A DNA stretch of 64,000 nucleotides from Isochrysis galbana. Taxonomy: Eukaryota > Haptophyta > Isochrysidales > Isochrysidaceae. Under the pieces are notes generated by a model, which worked only from the letters and a program-made list of their open reading frames with translations, did no database searches and was not told the DNA's origin. The position numbers were made by a program, and so were the translations under genes. This document shows, one piece after another, positions 11,441 through 24,900 of this stretch; the first letter of the stretch is position 1; each line of letters starts with the position of its first letter. Location: contig CM030935.1 of NCBI GenBank assembly GCA_018136815.1, positions 3,794,299 through 3,858,298 on the forward strand, read 5' to 3'.

Positions 11441-12236
11441 GTGTTTTGTTATAGATACCTCAGTTCTACTCTCAGTGTGGCAACGTCGTCCTGGAGTGTC
11501 ACCGTATCGCCGTCACGAACACTAGCGATGTTACCTCTGTTCTACATCACGATGCTGTCTATTCATGGACCACCCTTTGGATGGTTCAAAGTTCAAACAT
11601 GGTACCCCCGCCGAGAGGCATCTGCTTGCCTCGCGCGCGCGCAACTGAGCGCGCGTGCCCCGGACCTCTTCATCCAATGTAACAAGCTTGGACCAATCCC
11701 AGAGACCGAACACCTTTTCCCTTCAAAAGGTTTTTACGACCCTCGGACCCCGCTCAAGGGAGCGGGCGTTGGGCTCCCAACCTGCCAATGGACCCAACAG
11801 CCAACAGACTCTGTCACCACCATCGCGCGACTCGCAAGCCGGATTCCCGGCAGCACTGGATCTCAAGACCTCCCAAAAACATCCTCTGATTGACGGGGAG
11901 AAACTCCAGCTTTCCCAGAAGTATCAATATCACTTTACGGCCAATTATTGCGAATCAGACCCCACGGCACACTGGTACACCTGTCAGCGTTCGTCGCCCA
12001 CGGCTGAAGGTGTGTGGGCCGAATCTCGTCGGCGCAAGCGCTGGCTACCTATTCATCTTTTGTTCCAACTTTCAAATGCTTTTGGAGTCTGCCACAACAT
12101 TCTCAACATCTCAGTACCACGCAAGGCTCCATCCTCGTGCGCGTACGTTGCTCATCACGCCATTGTCCCAGCCGCACCGCCCGCACCGCCGGCGAAGCCA
12201 ACCGCATCGAGTGTCGAACATCAAGGAAAGGAAGAC
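11441..12236 (+). other. Upstream part of a degenerate retroelement, unassigned
   Basis: The stretch is open in one frame from 11655 but has no recognisable domain before the copia-like gag segment at 12237. It may hold the leader or LTR of that element; no second LTR copy is visible in the window. Confidence 0.3.
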
Positions 12237-12413
12237 ATGGCCTTGATGATAGGAGAATCATCCTCAACCTCGACCTTAGATGACTACGACTCCCGGAAGT
12301 ACCGTTGCCGTCCGTTTGACGGGACGCCCGGGCGTCCATTCGAACTCTTCTGCCGAGATTTCGGTAATGCCTTCTCTCGCGACTACATCGGTGATGCTGT
12401 CAACTATCGTTAA
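12237..12413 (+). pseudogene. Copia-like gag N-terminal stub
   Basis: A 58-codon open segment contains a Y-R-C-R-P-F-D-G-T-P-G motif followed by CRDFGNAFS, resembling N-terminal gag segments of Ty1/copia-type elements. It stops where the LINE-like 5' hairpin begins (12404), so it appears to be truncated by that insertion. The family call is from motif similarity only. Confidence 0.4.
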
Positions 12414-14148
12414 AACGATAGGGTCATGGAGCGCGCGCCGCCGCCCGCTCTCGCTGCCGCTGCCCTCGCCATGATGGACGAAGAGCTCACGGACACGCCG
12501 CTGTCGCCGAAGCGACCGCGCCAGGACGACCCCCCCAGTCAGGTGGGCACAAGAGCCGGCGGGCCGCGCCCGCGCACCACCAAGAACGACATGTGCAAAG
12601 CCGCCATGCTGGCACCAGCCAGCATGCATCACACCTCCATCACAACCCACAGCCACACCGACCACAGAACACCAGAGGGACGACTCCACAGGGTAGGCCC
12701 CCGGGCCGGGACCCTACACAGCCGCGTTACCGCCCTCGTGCTCCGGCGCGAGGGGCTGGCCCGGCGCCCTACAAGACAGGACCCCATTGGGGAAATGTCG
12801 CACCAAAACAGACAATGGAGAGAACAACTTGGGACCCCCACCAGGGGAGACAGAGACAGAAATGAGGACTGTCACGGGGAGGCACCCCTCACAGACGCCG
12901 AGAATCAGACGGACGACCGCGCCTCGAGCACGGAGACGACCAGCAAGACACTGGCCCTGGAGACCCAACAAGACCAACACAAACACGAAAATGGGCCAAC
13001 ACAACAAACACCCCACACAAAACTCAAGAGAGAGAGAGAGAGCACGGTAGACGCATTGAGCCAATTGGACCCTAGAACAACAAGACTAGGCAGAAGACTA
13101 ACCTCGTCTCCCCCTACGGCCACTCAGGTGGCCCTCCTCGACGAAGACCTAGAGCCCGAGCTCCAAGAGGAGGCCGAGTTTCCGGACTCCCACAAAATCG
13201 TCATCACCTTTACGGCGTACGAGAAGGGCCATAAGGCCAAGGACGAAGAGACTTTAGGCGCCATTGTTGCACATCTCAACAACCTAGAGGGCCCCGGTGG
13301 TGGGCACCTTCGAAATGGTAGGGTTCAAACCCGGACGCACGTACGACGTGCGAATCGACAACGAGCTCTTAGGCGCGGAAGACACACGGAGAGTGATAAC
13401 ACACTTGTGGAGAAGCCACATAAAACCCGAGACACCGGACGAAGACGTCGATGACGCGTGGAGCAACGCGAAAAAGGCGGCGGCAATTTACCTTCTGTGG
13501 GCAACAAGACAAAACAGAGAGCAGCAAGAGATAGCGAAAGCCGTCGAAGAGCTCGCACTGATTGGGATAGAGCTCAACGACGGCGAACCAAACGCAAGGA
13601 AAGTGGATAGGATGCGCGAACTCAATAAAAAGATAGACACGATTCGCAAGAAGTCCAGACCGACGACCAAAGAAAGCTTCGACTCCCTCAAGCACGAGGA
13701 GAGAATGACGAAAGAATTCTTTCACAGATTTCAATCACGCGCCTCTAACAGCGCAATTCCGGAACTATTCGTCACGGGCGACTGGAACGCCCCGGGGAAC
13801 GACACGAGGAACACGACCGCGGACGATACGGAAATACGAAACGAACTTCGCAAGTATTACGTATGGTTATATCAGGAACGACATAGCACCAGAGACCGCG
13901 AACTCGAAGAAACGCTAGAAACGCGCCCAATGAACAACCATGACAGCGATGTACCCATCTACCAATTTCACAATGCCGATGGCTCAATGAGGGCGACAGC
14001 AAGGCAACAACTAAATGACCACGTCAAGAGGAAGAGGATCCTATTAGCTCCTCTCCTGCATCACTTCGGACATCTCAGAATCGCTAGCCCACAAATGCCA
14101 AGAAGAAATCGCTGCTCCGCCCTCCCAACGGCGTTATTGGACAAATAA
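12404..14148 (+). mobile_element. Broken LINE-like (non-LTR) element, copy 1
   Basis: Begins with the hairpin CTATCGTTAAAACGATAG (12404-12421) and an ATG at 12426 opening the conserved start MERAPPP...MDEE...DTP.SPKRPR. A His/Arg/Pro-rich middle follows, then a segment that shifts frame near 13290-13300 and continues 13297-14148. The later part (ERMTKEFFHRFQSR ... EIRNELRKYYVWLYQERH) resembles the linker just upstream of reverse transcriptase in LINE ORF2 proteins. No RT catalytic motif follows, so the copy is dead. A 160-bp block at 14443-14605, also found at two other loci, may be its 3' untranslated region. Confidence 0.55.
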
Positions 14149-14442
14149 CAAGCGAGATATCCTCAAACTCAAGGCTGATCTCCAACCGTTGTGGAAAATC
14201 AAATTCGACCAAGGAGCCATATCTACTCCCAAAGAGGGTGGGAGACGTGCAACCGGTGGAGGGCCACGTCCTGATGCATCAATCACACCAATGATTCTGC
14301 TTTGCTCGTCAAATCGTCTAATACCGCCTCTGTCGCATCCGCGATCGACTTCCGACCTTAGGCGTCTTCGAGCCCAGTCGTTCTTGTTGCCGCGGAGTTT
14401 TACTCGTAACTTGTAGAACTCTGCACTCGTAACTCGCGCCCA

Positions 14443-14605
14443 GACCAAAAGCGTTCAATTATCCCCATCCCTGCTAACACCTTTCGTTGTCACTTGGAGG
14501 TTACTTGACTCAACTTGACACTTCACATGTTGAAACACACAAGCGGTCTGACTCCATTCACTCGATTTGGGGCAGGGTCGATATCTCGTTGAAATCACGA
14601 TCCAC
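14443..14605 (+). repeat. Dispersed ~160-bp repeat (putative LINE 3' region), copy A
   Basis: Starts AGACCAAAAGCGTTCAATTA and ends near GATATCTCGTTGAAATCA. Copies with the same order of motifs lie at 28884-29058 and 52730-52890. A partial copy of its start recurs at 14790-14822. Confidence 0.8.
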
Positions 14606-14832
14606 GTTTCACACACAGCACCAAGTAGACTCTGCAAATCTGATGGGTGTATGTCCATAAAACCCGTCACGAAACACCTAGGCGTCCCACAACTAGATTT
14701 CAGTCATACTGGGGAGTTGATCCATCCGAAGAGGTCCCTTCGTGAACGTCACTTTCACACACACCCTCACGCTAGAAGGTCACGTTGACGACCAAAAGCG
14801 TCCAATTATCCCCATCCCTGCTGCCGAGAGGT

Positions 14833-14990
14833 GATGGCGATTGAACGCTTTTCCATGTGTAAGCTGATGGTGATTGAAGGCTTTTCCATGCGGTGGGGGT
14901 GATGGCGATTGAACTCGTTCCCACGTGTAGGCTGATGGTGATTGAACGCTTTTCTATGCTGTGGGTGAGGGTGATTGAGCGCTTCTCGCC
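14833..14990 (+). repeat. Five-unit ~34-bp minisatellite
   Basis: GATGG(C/T)GATTGAA(C/G)(G/T)C(T/G)TT is repeated five times with variable spacers (units start near 14833, 14867, 14900, 14933 and 14968). It lies inside the inverted second LINE-like copy. Confidence 0.85.
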
Positions 14991-14997
14991 TCCACCT

Positions 14998-15134
14998 GAC
15001 TGGGGGGGTCGTCCTGCCGCGGTCGCTTCGGCGACAGCGGCGTGTCCATGAAAGCTTCGTCCATCGCGGCGAGGGCAGCGGTAGCGAGGGAGGGAGGCGG
15101 GGGGTGCTCCATGACCCTATCAGTTTACTGATAG
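14998..15134 (-). mobile_element. LINE-like 5' end, copy 3 (inverted)
   Basis: The reverse complement begins with hairpin CTATCAGTAAACTGATAG (15134-15117) and an ATG at 15112, then repeats the conserved DTPLSPKRPRQDDPPSQ coding start. It faces copy 1, so 12404-15134 is bounded by 140-bp inverted arms. The arms are more simply two 5' ends than transposon TIRs. Confidence 0.65.
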
Positions 15135-15644
15135 TTTGGAACATATTATTAGATATAGATGGTGCGCCTCGCTCGCCTATTAATAGTTATTATTAGTATG
15201 ATAGTATTATTGGTATACTTTTACTTTATGTATAATTTCTAGTAGTGCCTGCATCGCGTACACACGTACACACACACACTTATACAACATACAACAAAAA
15301 GTCATAGGCCCCAGAGCCAGAGCCCACACAACATCGCTGGGAGCGCCGGTATTTCCCGCACCTGAACTTGTACTAGTAAAACTAGTTGAATTGCAGCCTC
15401 TAGTCTTGTCATATGACACTCAGTATCAGGCCTAGAGCAACTAATGCTCAGATATCAAATATGATATCATATATGACAGAACAACTTGGTGCATTGGAGG
15501 GGGGACAGGGGACAGATACAGATATCGAGGGGAGGGGGCAATGGCCCCACCCCCCGGTAGCACTCGGACACCTGGCTCGTCAGGCATGGCGGGATTCCGG
15601 GACTGAAAAGTTGTGTCCAATTAGCTAGTGGGGTTGGCTAGGAT
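15135..15644. other. Intergenic, AT-richer, with dispersed repeat 15525-15655
   Basis: Contains a short ACAC microsatellite (15261-15280) and the inverted partner of the repeat at 7792-7940. No gene is evident. Confidence 0.5.
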
Positions 15645-15945
15645 ATGACATTAATAGTTTTATTTGTTTTATTATTAGGGAGACTATGTAGCCAACAACA
15701 CCCTCTACAAGCTACAAGACTACAATTTCTAAGGGTAAGGGATGTCGAACAGAAGATACAGCCAGGAATATTAGAACAAAGAAGAGCGAGAGAAACGGGT
15801 CCTCGATTCGATTGCCGCCGACGTTTTGGGTGGCGGCGCCGGCCGCGAGCGAGAGAGGGGAGACTCTTCTCTTCTCTCTCGTCTCCCCTCCGCCGTAGCG
15901 GGAGGGAGGGAAGGGTCAACGCACGAAGGAAGAAACGACGTGACG

Positions 15946-15998
15946 GTGAGGTTAGGGAGCGGGGACTAGCCTTTCTCCCTCTCCCTCTCTCCACACAG
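15946..15998 (+). other. Probable 5'-UTR intron of the giant gene
   Basis: A donor-like GTGAGG at 15946 and a pyrimidine-rich stretch ending CCACACAG at 15998 sit directly before the ATG at 15999. The 53-nt length is close to other introns in this window (71-143 nt). Confidence 0.4.
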
Positions 15999-18900
15999 AT
16001 GAGTGGCGAGCTCTCTCCCTCGGCGGTGGTGCGCTCGGCCGTCAGTGCAGCTCTCACTGCGGTGCTGCACAGACTGGTGGAGCGCGCAGGGGAGCCGGCC
16101 GCGCGGGCGAGCAAAGCGACGCCGCCTGACGTGCCGCACGCCAGGGAGGCGGTGCGAGCCTGTGTTGCTGCCGCACTCGCCAGAGTGAGCTCTGCCGTCG
16201 TGCTGCAATGGCCAGCGGCGGCCGTCAGCCACCACGGGGACAAGGGCATCAGTGGGATGGACCAGCCCAGCGACACAAGGCGCAATGAGCAGGCTCATAC
16301 TTCACTCTCGCTTCCGCCCAGTCAGGGCTCTCATTCAGAGAGGGGGCACTCGTACATGGAGCCAGTATTCCACAAGATCGAGTCCTCATATGACATCACA
16401 AGAACGTTGGTCTCAACACCCGCCACCCTGGCAGCTGAGGCTGTAGCTGCGACAAGCAAGGAAGCGCCAAGCAACAGCGCGGTAGGGGGAGGAAGTGCTC
16501 AAACTGTCGTGGACAGTGCTGCTCTGGATGCTAATGTCTGCGCTAGCGGGTCCGAGGCTGCCATCGCCGCTGAAGTCCAAACACACGTGGGTGCAGTCCT
16601 CACCCCAGTCACCTCTTTGTACGAGGTTGTGGAACCGTCCACGAACGTCGATGCCTCCTCCAATCATTTCGATGGGAGTACCACGTTGGAGGTGAGCGCC
16701 TTGAACGCGGCCGTAGGGGCCGTTGAAGTTCACAAGTACGTGGGGGCGGTCCTTTCTCGGATAGTATCTTCATACGAGATGGAGAATTCATCCCTCGAGG
16801 TGGATTCCCCTACTCATATTAGGGACAGGGCTGCCACAGTGGATTTGAGCGCCTCGACACAGGATTCAGCTAGATCTGTACTGGCCTCGGCGTCACCCGC
16901 CAGCGAGGTTCGAGATGAGACCCAAGATGCTGCGAGCGATGGGGCGTCGGTGAGAGCCACTGCGACCAAGGTGAGTAGTGGCGCGATTCTTGCAAATGGG
17001 CTCCAGCAAGAGATTGGCAACGTGAGACCCCCGACAGCAGTGGAGGCAGCAGCGCGACCGAGCGAGGCCGTGAGAGCTCCGACAGCAGCGGAGGAAGCAG
17101 CGCGACCGAGCGAGGCCGTGAGAGCCCCGACAGCAGCGGAGGCAGCAGCACGACCGAGCGAGGCTGAAGATCACTCGTTACCAGCGCGGGCAGCCGCACC
17201 GCGTGGACCTGGCGGCGGTGCACCAGCATTTGTGTCTGTGTCGCGCGATACAAGGGCGCGAAAGGAGGCGGGGCAGGGCCCTTCTGTGATCGTCAAGCCA
17301 TCATCGCGATCGGCACGGTCGCCGACACATGTCTCACCATCGAGGTCGAGGACTCTGCATAGCCATGTGGCCGTCGAAGACGCATCTCCGCGGTCGACGA
17401 TCGTCCATCCCAAAGAGCCGCTGGCGTCATTGACCTCCGACAGGCCGGCATCGAGTCGCAAACAGGCTGTCCGCGTGCTTGATCCCACGCTGGCCGACAA
17501 GCAAATATCGGCCTCCACTCGGTTGGCCCCTCAGGCACCGCCGCGGCCGTCGCCGCAGCAGTCGCTTTCACGCCCGGCCCCAACCACCGGGAGCGCGTGT
17601 GTCCTCCTCGCGCCGCCCCCGCCGCCCCCACCTCCTCCTCCGCCTGACAACGAGCCGCCGCCTGCACCGCGTCCAATCGCAGCTAGCCGGCGTGAGCTCC
17701 CATCATGGGTGTCGGATATTACGACGGCGGGGCGCTTCCTCCGACGAGTGGGCTTTGGGCAATACGCGACGATTGCAGCCGATCACCGCCTTGGCTTACT
17801 CTCGCTCTCTCTCATGTCAGTGACCGATTTGCAATCGTGGCTGGGCGTCTCTCCACCCAAGGATGCAGTGGCCCTGCATGAGGAGTGCGCAAAGTTGCGC
17901 ATCCTCTTCGCGCGCCGTGCGACGCAACGCGAGGTAGAGCTCTCGCTGCCGGATTTTGCTCCCCCTGGAGAACACTTCGAGCCCCTCTCTGCAAATGCTC
18001 CCAAACCGCGAGCGTCCAGCGCGTGCGCAACGGGTAGGCCACGGGCGGAAGGGCTGTCGCGTCCAACAACGGCACCTCACGGTCGGAATGGGCCGATCAC
18101 TGTCGGTCTCACTGCCGACTCCGGGTGGATGGTACCGGTGCGTTCCTCGCAGCCGGAACGGTCGAACGAGTCGGGCTTGGTGATCCGCACGAGGCCGTGG
18201 ACACCCACTCGCACCGCCAAGATGCATGGAGCGCAAGGCAGTGGCCAGGCGTTTTTGGAGGGCGAGAAACGGCGGCGCCTCAGCCTGGGCACGCTTCCGG
18301 AGGAGTTCCTCTTGGCCCCAAAGCCGCCGCCCCAACGACGCACTCACCCCGCTCCACCACCTGCTCGCGAATTTCGGGAAGGGACCATGCCGGCCGGCAT
18401 GGCTCCCCTCACTCCGCTCGCGCCGGCCAATGGCACAATCCCACCCACACCGCCGTCGGCGCCACGCCCTTCCGGCTCGGTGCGTGCCCGCCCGAGGTCA
18501 GCTCGGTCAATTGACGGCATGCGCATGGCGTATAGCGCTCAGCCACCTGGGAGTGCTATGAGCGGACGACGCGCCCCCGCAGTCGTGCCAGCCATCAAAG
18601 CATCGATACCTGTGGAAAAGCCAGCCACGCCTTTACAGTCGACACCTGCGCCCCCCTCACGTGGCCGGAGCCCGGGGTCAAAGTCTGCGCGTCGGGCCCG
18701 TCGAAGAGTGCGAGTAGCCAACCGCATGCCAGATGCTGAGGCGGAAGCGGAGGCGGCGAAGGCCAAGGCTGAGGTGGAAGCGGCGGCGGACGAGTGGGAG
18801 AGGCATGTCGATTTACTACGAGCCCTCGTCCCTATCCCGGTAGGCGCCGCCGCCATCGCGGCGGCCGACGAGCTATTAGCAAATGGCAAGTGGATAAAGG

Positions 18901-21900
18901 AGGTGCGTTCCGAGGCAGCCCTGCTCCTGCGGGGCCTCCGTGAGTGCGCCGTCGACCTCATCAACAAGGTGGAGATGTGGAAGCACACGCTTCGCCGACT
19001 ATACACCTACTTCGCGTCCGTGCCGCACGACGAGCTGGCCTTCTTCCGCGACGGCCGCAACTACCTACTAGGCCTTTCTAGCGCCCTCAGCTTCCTGCCC
19101 GCGCCATGCGCCATCGACCCACTACTCCTCCGCTGGTTCGGGCAACAGCTACCGTGGATGTGCACCAGCTGCTCTACACTGCAAGGAACGCCGGCGGCTC
19201 AGGCAGCTAGCACATGTAGCTCGATGCGCCCGCCAACAGCAAGTCTGCCGCCACCGCCTCTTGTTCGACGCCCGTCCTTGGAATTTGCTGTTGATGGGGA
19301 CGCGCCGCCACCGTCTGCAGAGGACGACAGGGCGGCGAAGGAACTTTGGGACGCGCAAGTCGCGTTACTACGTGAAGGGAGGCTACGGGGAGTGAGCGTC
19401 GACGCCGAGCGTCTCGTTCAGCTGGCTGTCCGTGCCGATGCTGCGGCAGCCGAAGCTGCTGCAGATGCGCAGGCCGCTGTGCGTGGACGTGGTGCTCGCA
19501 TGCCGAGCGATACCTGGTGGTGGTCGTGGAGAGCATGGCAACACGTCTTGTACGGCTCGTCCTGCTATGCGGCTTTGCTCGCGGAACTACCTCAATGGCT
19601 TTCCACCGAGAGACGGAACGACGCGGCGCGCGCGATTCAGAAATCGTTCCTTGTGCGTCGCGCACGAGCTTTGCGTGATCTTGCGCGCGAGGAGGAGGCG
19701 AGACGCAAGGCGGAAGAGGAGGAGAGGAGCGCGCGGCTTCTCGAGGAGACCACGTCGCACTTGAACGCACTCGTGCGAGGTAGACTTGTGCGGATGGCAG
19801 GGACTAGCATCGCCGATCGGCTGTTACGTGGGCTCTCGGTGCCGCAGATATTACGACGCCAGCGAGCCGCGAGGAGCTCAGCCAAGATAGAAAGGGCGGT
19901 GCAGGTGGTGCAACAGGCGGCGCGCATGCTGCTCGCGCGGAGGGAGCAAAAGCGAATGGCCACCTTCAAACAGCTGATGAAAACGCGTGTCGCCGAATGT
20001 CTCGCGACCGCGCCGGAGCTAGCGAGCGTCGTCGAATCGGCCTTCCTCCGGGCAAGACACTCGGCGGCAGTTCAGTACTTTACATATCTTGCTGTGATCG
20101 AGGCCTACTCGACGCCGCGGATGGCAGACGCGGACGAAGCGGCAGCCGAGGCCGCGCTCGATGATCGTTTAAGGCAACAAGTGGCTACGCTGGAGACTGC
20201 CAAGTTGAGGGTGAGTGAGACGGCCGCCAGCGTCGTCGTGCGTGCTAAGGAGCATTTAGCGAAGACGCGCAGCAAGGAGGCGCGAGACGGGCTACGCGCA
20301 GCTGGCGCCCTGGCCTCGAATAGTGTCAACCCCGATCGGACGGTGACGAACACCCTGGACGCCTCTGGGCGAGCGGTCCAAACTCAAGGTGTCTCTAGGT
20401 CCTATGATGACGATAGTGGCTACGATGAAGAGCCTATGCATCTGGCCCGGGCTAACCTGCCCGGTTCCCCTCCCGCAGTGGAGCGCCACACCCAAGTGCG
20501 AGCTGTTGCCGATGCTGCTGAGCTGCGAGCGGTAGTAGCGGAAGCAGCAGCTGCTGTTTGGGCCGACTGTGACGGCTCTATGCTTCTGGATGGCGGTAAG
20601 GTAGATGAATCTGATGGAGATGGATTCAGCTGCACGAATGACAGCCTTTCGGCGTGCAAGGAAGCGATGGCTGTGGCAGTCGTAGCGAAGGCTGACGCTG
20701 CGTATGCCGATGCGGTCTTGGCAGCAGAGGTGCATGCATTGGCAGTAGCGAACTTGAAAGCAGCTGTTGCAACGATGATGGGACGAAAAGGCGACGCCTT
20801 GGCCTCACCGACAGCCGCACAAAGGCAACATAATCACAACAGCATTGGGATGAGTGAGAGAGACACATTATGCTCGGTGGATGGGGCAGCCGCCCCTTCG
20901 GGCATCGCATCTCACCTATCCAGACGGCGTCAGAAGAAAGGGGCGACCGATTACTTGGGCGTTCTGGTCTCCCCTCCGCGCTCTAGACTTGCGCGCCGTC
21001 GGCTGGCAGGGGGCGCCGCGCGGGCGGCTCGACAGGATAACGAGTCGATAGGCCGACGTCAAGTGCCACCCCTAGATACTGGGCTAGCTTTCCCTTCCAC
21101 TGCACTGGCGACCATCGATCGAGATGCGATGCCCGCACTCGCGATAACCCTCGTGTCGGGTGATGAAGCAGCTGATGCAGCGGAAATACTGAGTGGCGCG
21201 GTTGAAATGGCGTCGATTGTGGAGGGGTGGGAGGAACTGCGCTTGCCCGTCGGCATCCACGGGAAAGGCCGGCCGCCGTTATGGACGACACTCTATCGCG
21301 GCTTTGGCGAAGCGGCCGTTACTGTCGCTGATACTCGAGCGAGGCTTCAGGCAGCCATCATCGAAAGTGCTCGCACTGCCTCGGAGGCCATCGCGCTTGC
21401 AGAAGTCCTTGCAGCCGAGCTTGGATCTGGTCGAGCGGAGCCACACCGTGCCGCGGCTGCTGAATTAGGTCGCCGAATCGACGCGGCGGTGACTAAGGTC
21501 GCGATGGAAGTGGGCGATATTGCACTAGCCGCCATGCGAGTCAAGGACATACATGGCGGCGGCAAGGGCGGAGTTGCTGCAGTAGCGGAGATGACCGCAT
21601 CCGCACGTACTGTAGCAGATGCGCACAGAGCGATGGCTGTCGAGCTTTCGCCACTTCGCGCGTCATGGCTGCGCACAGAGGGCTCGCTTCGCCTCTGCGC
21701 CTACCTACTCTGGCGGGAACGGGACACGGAACGTCGACGCTTGTCAGTTGAGCGAACGGCGGCGCTTCGTGATATGCTCGTGCTACGTTCGGCTGGATGT
21801 CTGGATCCCCGGCGCGAGGTGCGTGCCGAGATGCTTAGCCTTGCATTTGTCGATGCGGCACTCGCCCTCGCCGACAGGCTCGAGGCTACACCTGTACAGC

Positions 21901-24900
21901 AAGTGTTCTACACAGTTGGCACGCTCACGGTCCGCGTCCTCGAGGCGCCTCCCGACCTGAACAATGGCAAGAAGGGCGCGGCAAAAGCACTTCAGAGCCA
22001 ATCCTCTAGGGCGAGCGATTTTGACAGCACGGCGGATGGCACCATTTTAGGCGAACTCATTGCGGTGTATGTGTCCGACGATCCACTGGAGCGTGCTGCC
22101 TACGCTCGAGCAGGGGCCCTTGCAGCAAACTTGAACAAGTTTGAGCTGTGCGGGCGCGAAGACCGTCTTCGCGTACGATCGGCGTCATGGACGACGGAAA
22201 CCGTCGAGTATCTTTCGGGCTCTCGGGATGTTCCCGCCCTTGAGGTGACATTCGAGGCGCAGCAAGAGGTCGAGGAGGAGGCCAACTCTGAGGAATTGTT
22301 GCGACAGCTCCACGAGGCGCACGCCTCGGGTTACCTGTCCACGCTTCTAGGGGTGACGTCATCGGCGCTCGCAAGCTGTAGTCTTGAGCTGCCCAAGGTG
22401 GAGCGACGAGACGCCCCCTCACTGGTTGAATTGCGCCAGGATGCGAGGCGCCATCTTCAGTTGGCACAGCACACACTTAATATGGAGTCGGCGCGCAAGG
22501 AGGAGCACAAGGCGGCCGTCCGACAATATGAACTCACCGCAGGCGCCATCCGTCAGCTCAGGCATCTTTCGTCGCGCACACAAGCTGTTGACGCGATGCG
22601 CAGGTCTCATAACCATATTTCATCAACCCAAGCTCTTTTTCCGTCGAGCCCGACAGATGCCAGCAGCCCTGCACGCCCACATCGGGGATCAAACGGGCCT
22701 CGTGTCTCATGGCCTTCTGCCATTTCCAAGTCGAGCGATACCCGGGTCGAGAGCACCGACGCTGAGGCGGAAACGGGGAACGGGGAGCGTGGTTTCGCTT
22801 TGACTCGCCAGCGCTCCCGTGAGCTGAAGCGTGCATCTATTGTGGCAGCGGAGGCTATCGCCGAAGCAGCTCGGCGTGCGGCGGCGGCAGCGGAGGCGGC
22901 GGCAGGGGAATGTAACGAGGAAGCCTCGTGCTCCGCTGGCAGCGACGAGCCTTGCCCATCTGGCGAGTTGCCGGGTGTCGCAATCACCGCTAACCCTGAA
23001 GAAAACGACGCCGATGTCACCACGCTGTCGCTCGCGCAAGTCTTGAGCGCGAGATCACCTGAAGAAGCGATGCCGGAACGGCTGCAGCGCGCTTTTGCTG
23101 AGGCAATGCGCTCCAAAGCCGCGCGTAAGGCGCAGCGCATGGCCATAGCTGCCGCTGAGGGCGAGCTTTGGCTCATCCACCAGCTGCAAAAGGGTGCCGC
23201 GCGAAGCTGGGCGCCGCTCACGGCCCAGGCTCAGGCGGGGCCACAACGTATCGATCGGCAGTGGAATGCAGGTCTCACAGGTGAATCTTCGCCGCAGGCT
23301 CCTTGGCGCAGCGGCACACCTGACGACCTGCATTGCCAACCAACAGCAGCAGAGGCTGAAGGCGAGTCGCTGGAGGAGCCGTCTCTTGACCCCGCTCCCA
23401 GCGGTTCGAATGCCGGTAGCGACGACCCGACGAGGGTCTCGCAATTGTGTTACTATTGCGCCTCGCTGCCGTGGCCCGTGCGTATGTCGCATGCCTTTTA
23501 CGATTGTCCGAAGCGCCGCAAGGCTTGTGTCCGCGAGTATCCGGCCTCCGTCATGGAGCGTTTGCGTGTTGAGCTGCGGGTACGGCGAGAGATGTCGGCT
23601 AAGACTTTGGCAACCACCGAGGAGAATGCAGACCAATGGCTCGAGGTCCGCTCGCGGCTTTTGCAGGTGGCTGGAGCCTCTCGTGTGGCATCCGCAACTC
23701 CCGACGCGCTCTGCACGCCACCTGAGCCTCCTCCGCCGCCGCCACGTTCTGAGCGCACCGTCGCCGCGACAACTTTTGCGCGTCGCCGCAATCACACGAC
23801 CAGGCACGTGCTCAAACTGGTTGCACGAAGGTTCCGTCACGCTCCAAACGCGTGGGCCGAGGTCAAGGCGGTTGCACTCATGGCTCCATTGCCGCGTCTG
23901 ATGCCACCGCCTCCACCATCCTCGGGTCTCACGCTCGATGAGAGGCTTGACGCGGCCGTCCCACCTCACGTGCCTGCCAGCCTAGATCAGAGGGCTGGAA
24001 GCACGGCGGAGTTATCTGAGCGGTCGGAGCCAGCTCGTTCTGCCGCCGTCTCGCATGGTATGGCCGGTAGCCTTGCATCTGCTGTGGATGGCAGTGTGCG
24101 CCGCAGGCCCATCACACCTGCGGATGTGCAGCAGGTAGCGTTGGATTGCGGCGCTGACTTGGAGGTGCCAGACTCCAAAGACCACCATTTAATTCCACTC
24201 CTAGTTGCCCTCGCTCGAATGCCACTCCCTCACCCTTGGATCGAGGTGGGTGAGTCTGACCACGAGATGTGCCAGGGAAAATCAGCGTCGGGGACGGCAA
24301 TGCGCTTTTTCAATCCAAAAACCGGTGAGAGTTCGCGCGTTCATCCAGCGGCGGCGGCCGTCCAGCCACTTATCCAAGGCACGCGAAAAAGGACGAAGCA
24401 TGCCGAATCGCGGCCGGTGATTCAGTGGGTTCAATTCGCCAGCGACGACGGGAATGGTGTGTACTTTTACGCCTTTGGGCACGGTGGCGGCGAGAGTGCT
24501 CGGACGACCGAATTCCCAAAACTGGGTCTTGCACCGTCACCACTGCCCCCACGGACACTTGAGCCGTCGGCAGCGGCGCTTGCCGACGCGGCAGCCGCCG
24601 GATGGGCTCATCTTGACGGTGATGAATTGATGGCTGAGGTGCGACGGGATTTGTGGGAACCAATCACAACGGAGAGGGCAGCAGTCCTACGTCATTCACC
24701 GTGCCCTGTTGACGAGTTGGTGTCCGCTGCTCTCCTTGTTGGGCTCGATCCTGCAGTCGACCGAGAACTGATGTGGCTGCTGGACTTTGTCCTGACGCCC
24801 AAGCTTCCCCTAGGCTGGTGCATCGAGACTCCAGTCTTAGGAGAGGGCTCGGAGCCCTACTATTGGAACGCGCTGTCTGGAGCTGTACAATGGGAGCACC

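Noticed and set aside
12404-15134. A 2.7-kb DNA transposon with 140-bp terminal inverted repeats
   Set aside because: The arms are coding 5' ends of the same LINE-like family in opposite orientation. A third copy exists alone at 28759, and no flanking target duplication is visible.
15645-15998. Upstream extension of the 3084-residue ORF
   Set aside because: The added residues include a hydrophobic and then very basic stretch overlapping a dispersed repeat. An acceptor-like CAG sits exactly before ATG 15999.
22607-23969. Minus-strand ORFs inside the giant gene
   Set aside because: They are antisense shadows of high-GC coding sequence. The plus frame is continuous for more than 9 kb and carries domain-like segments.
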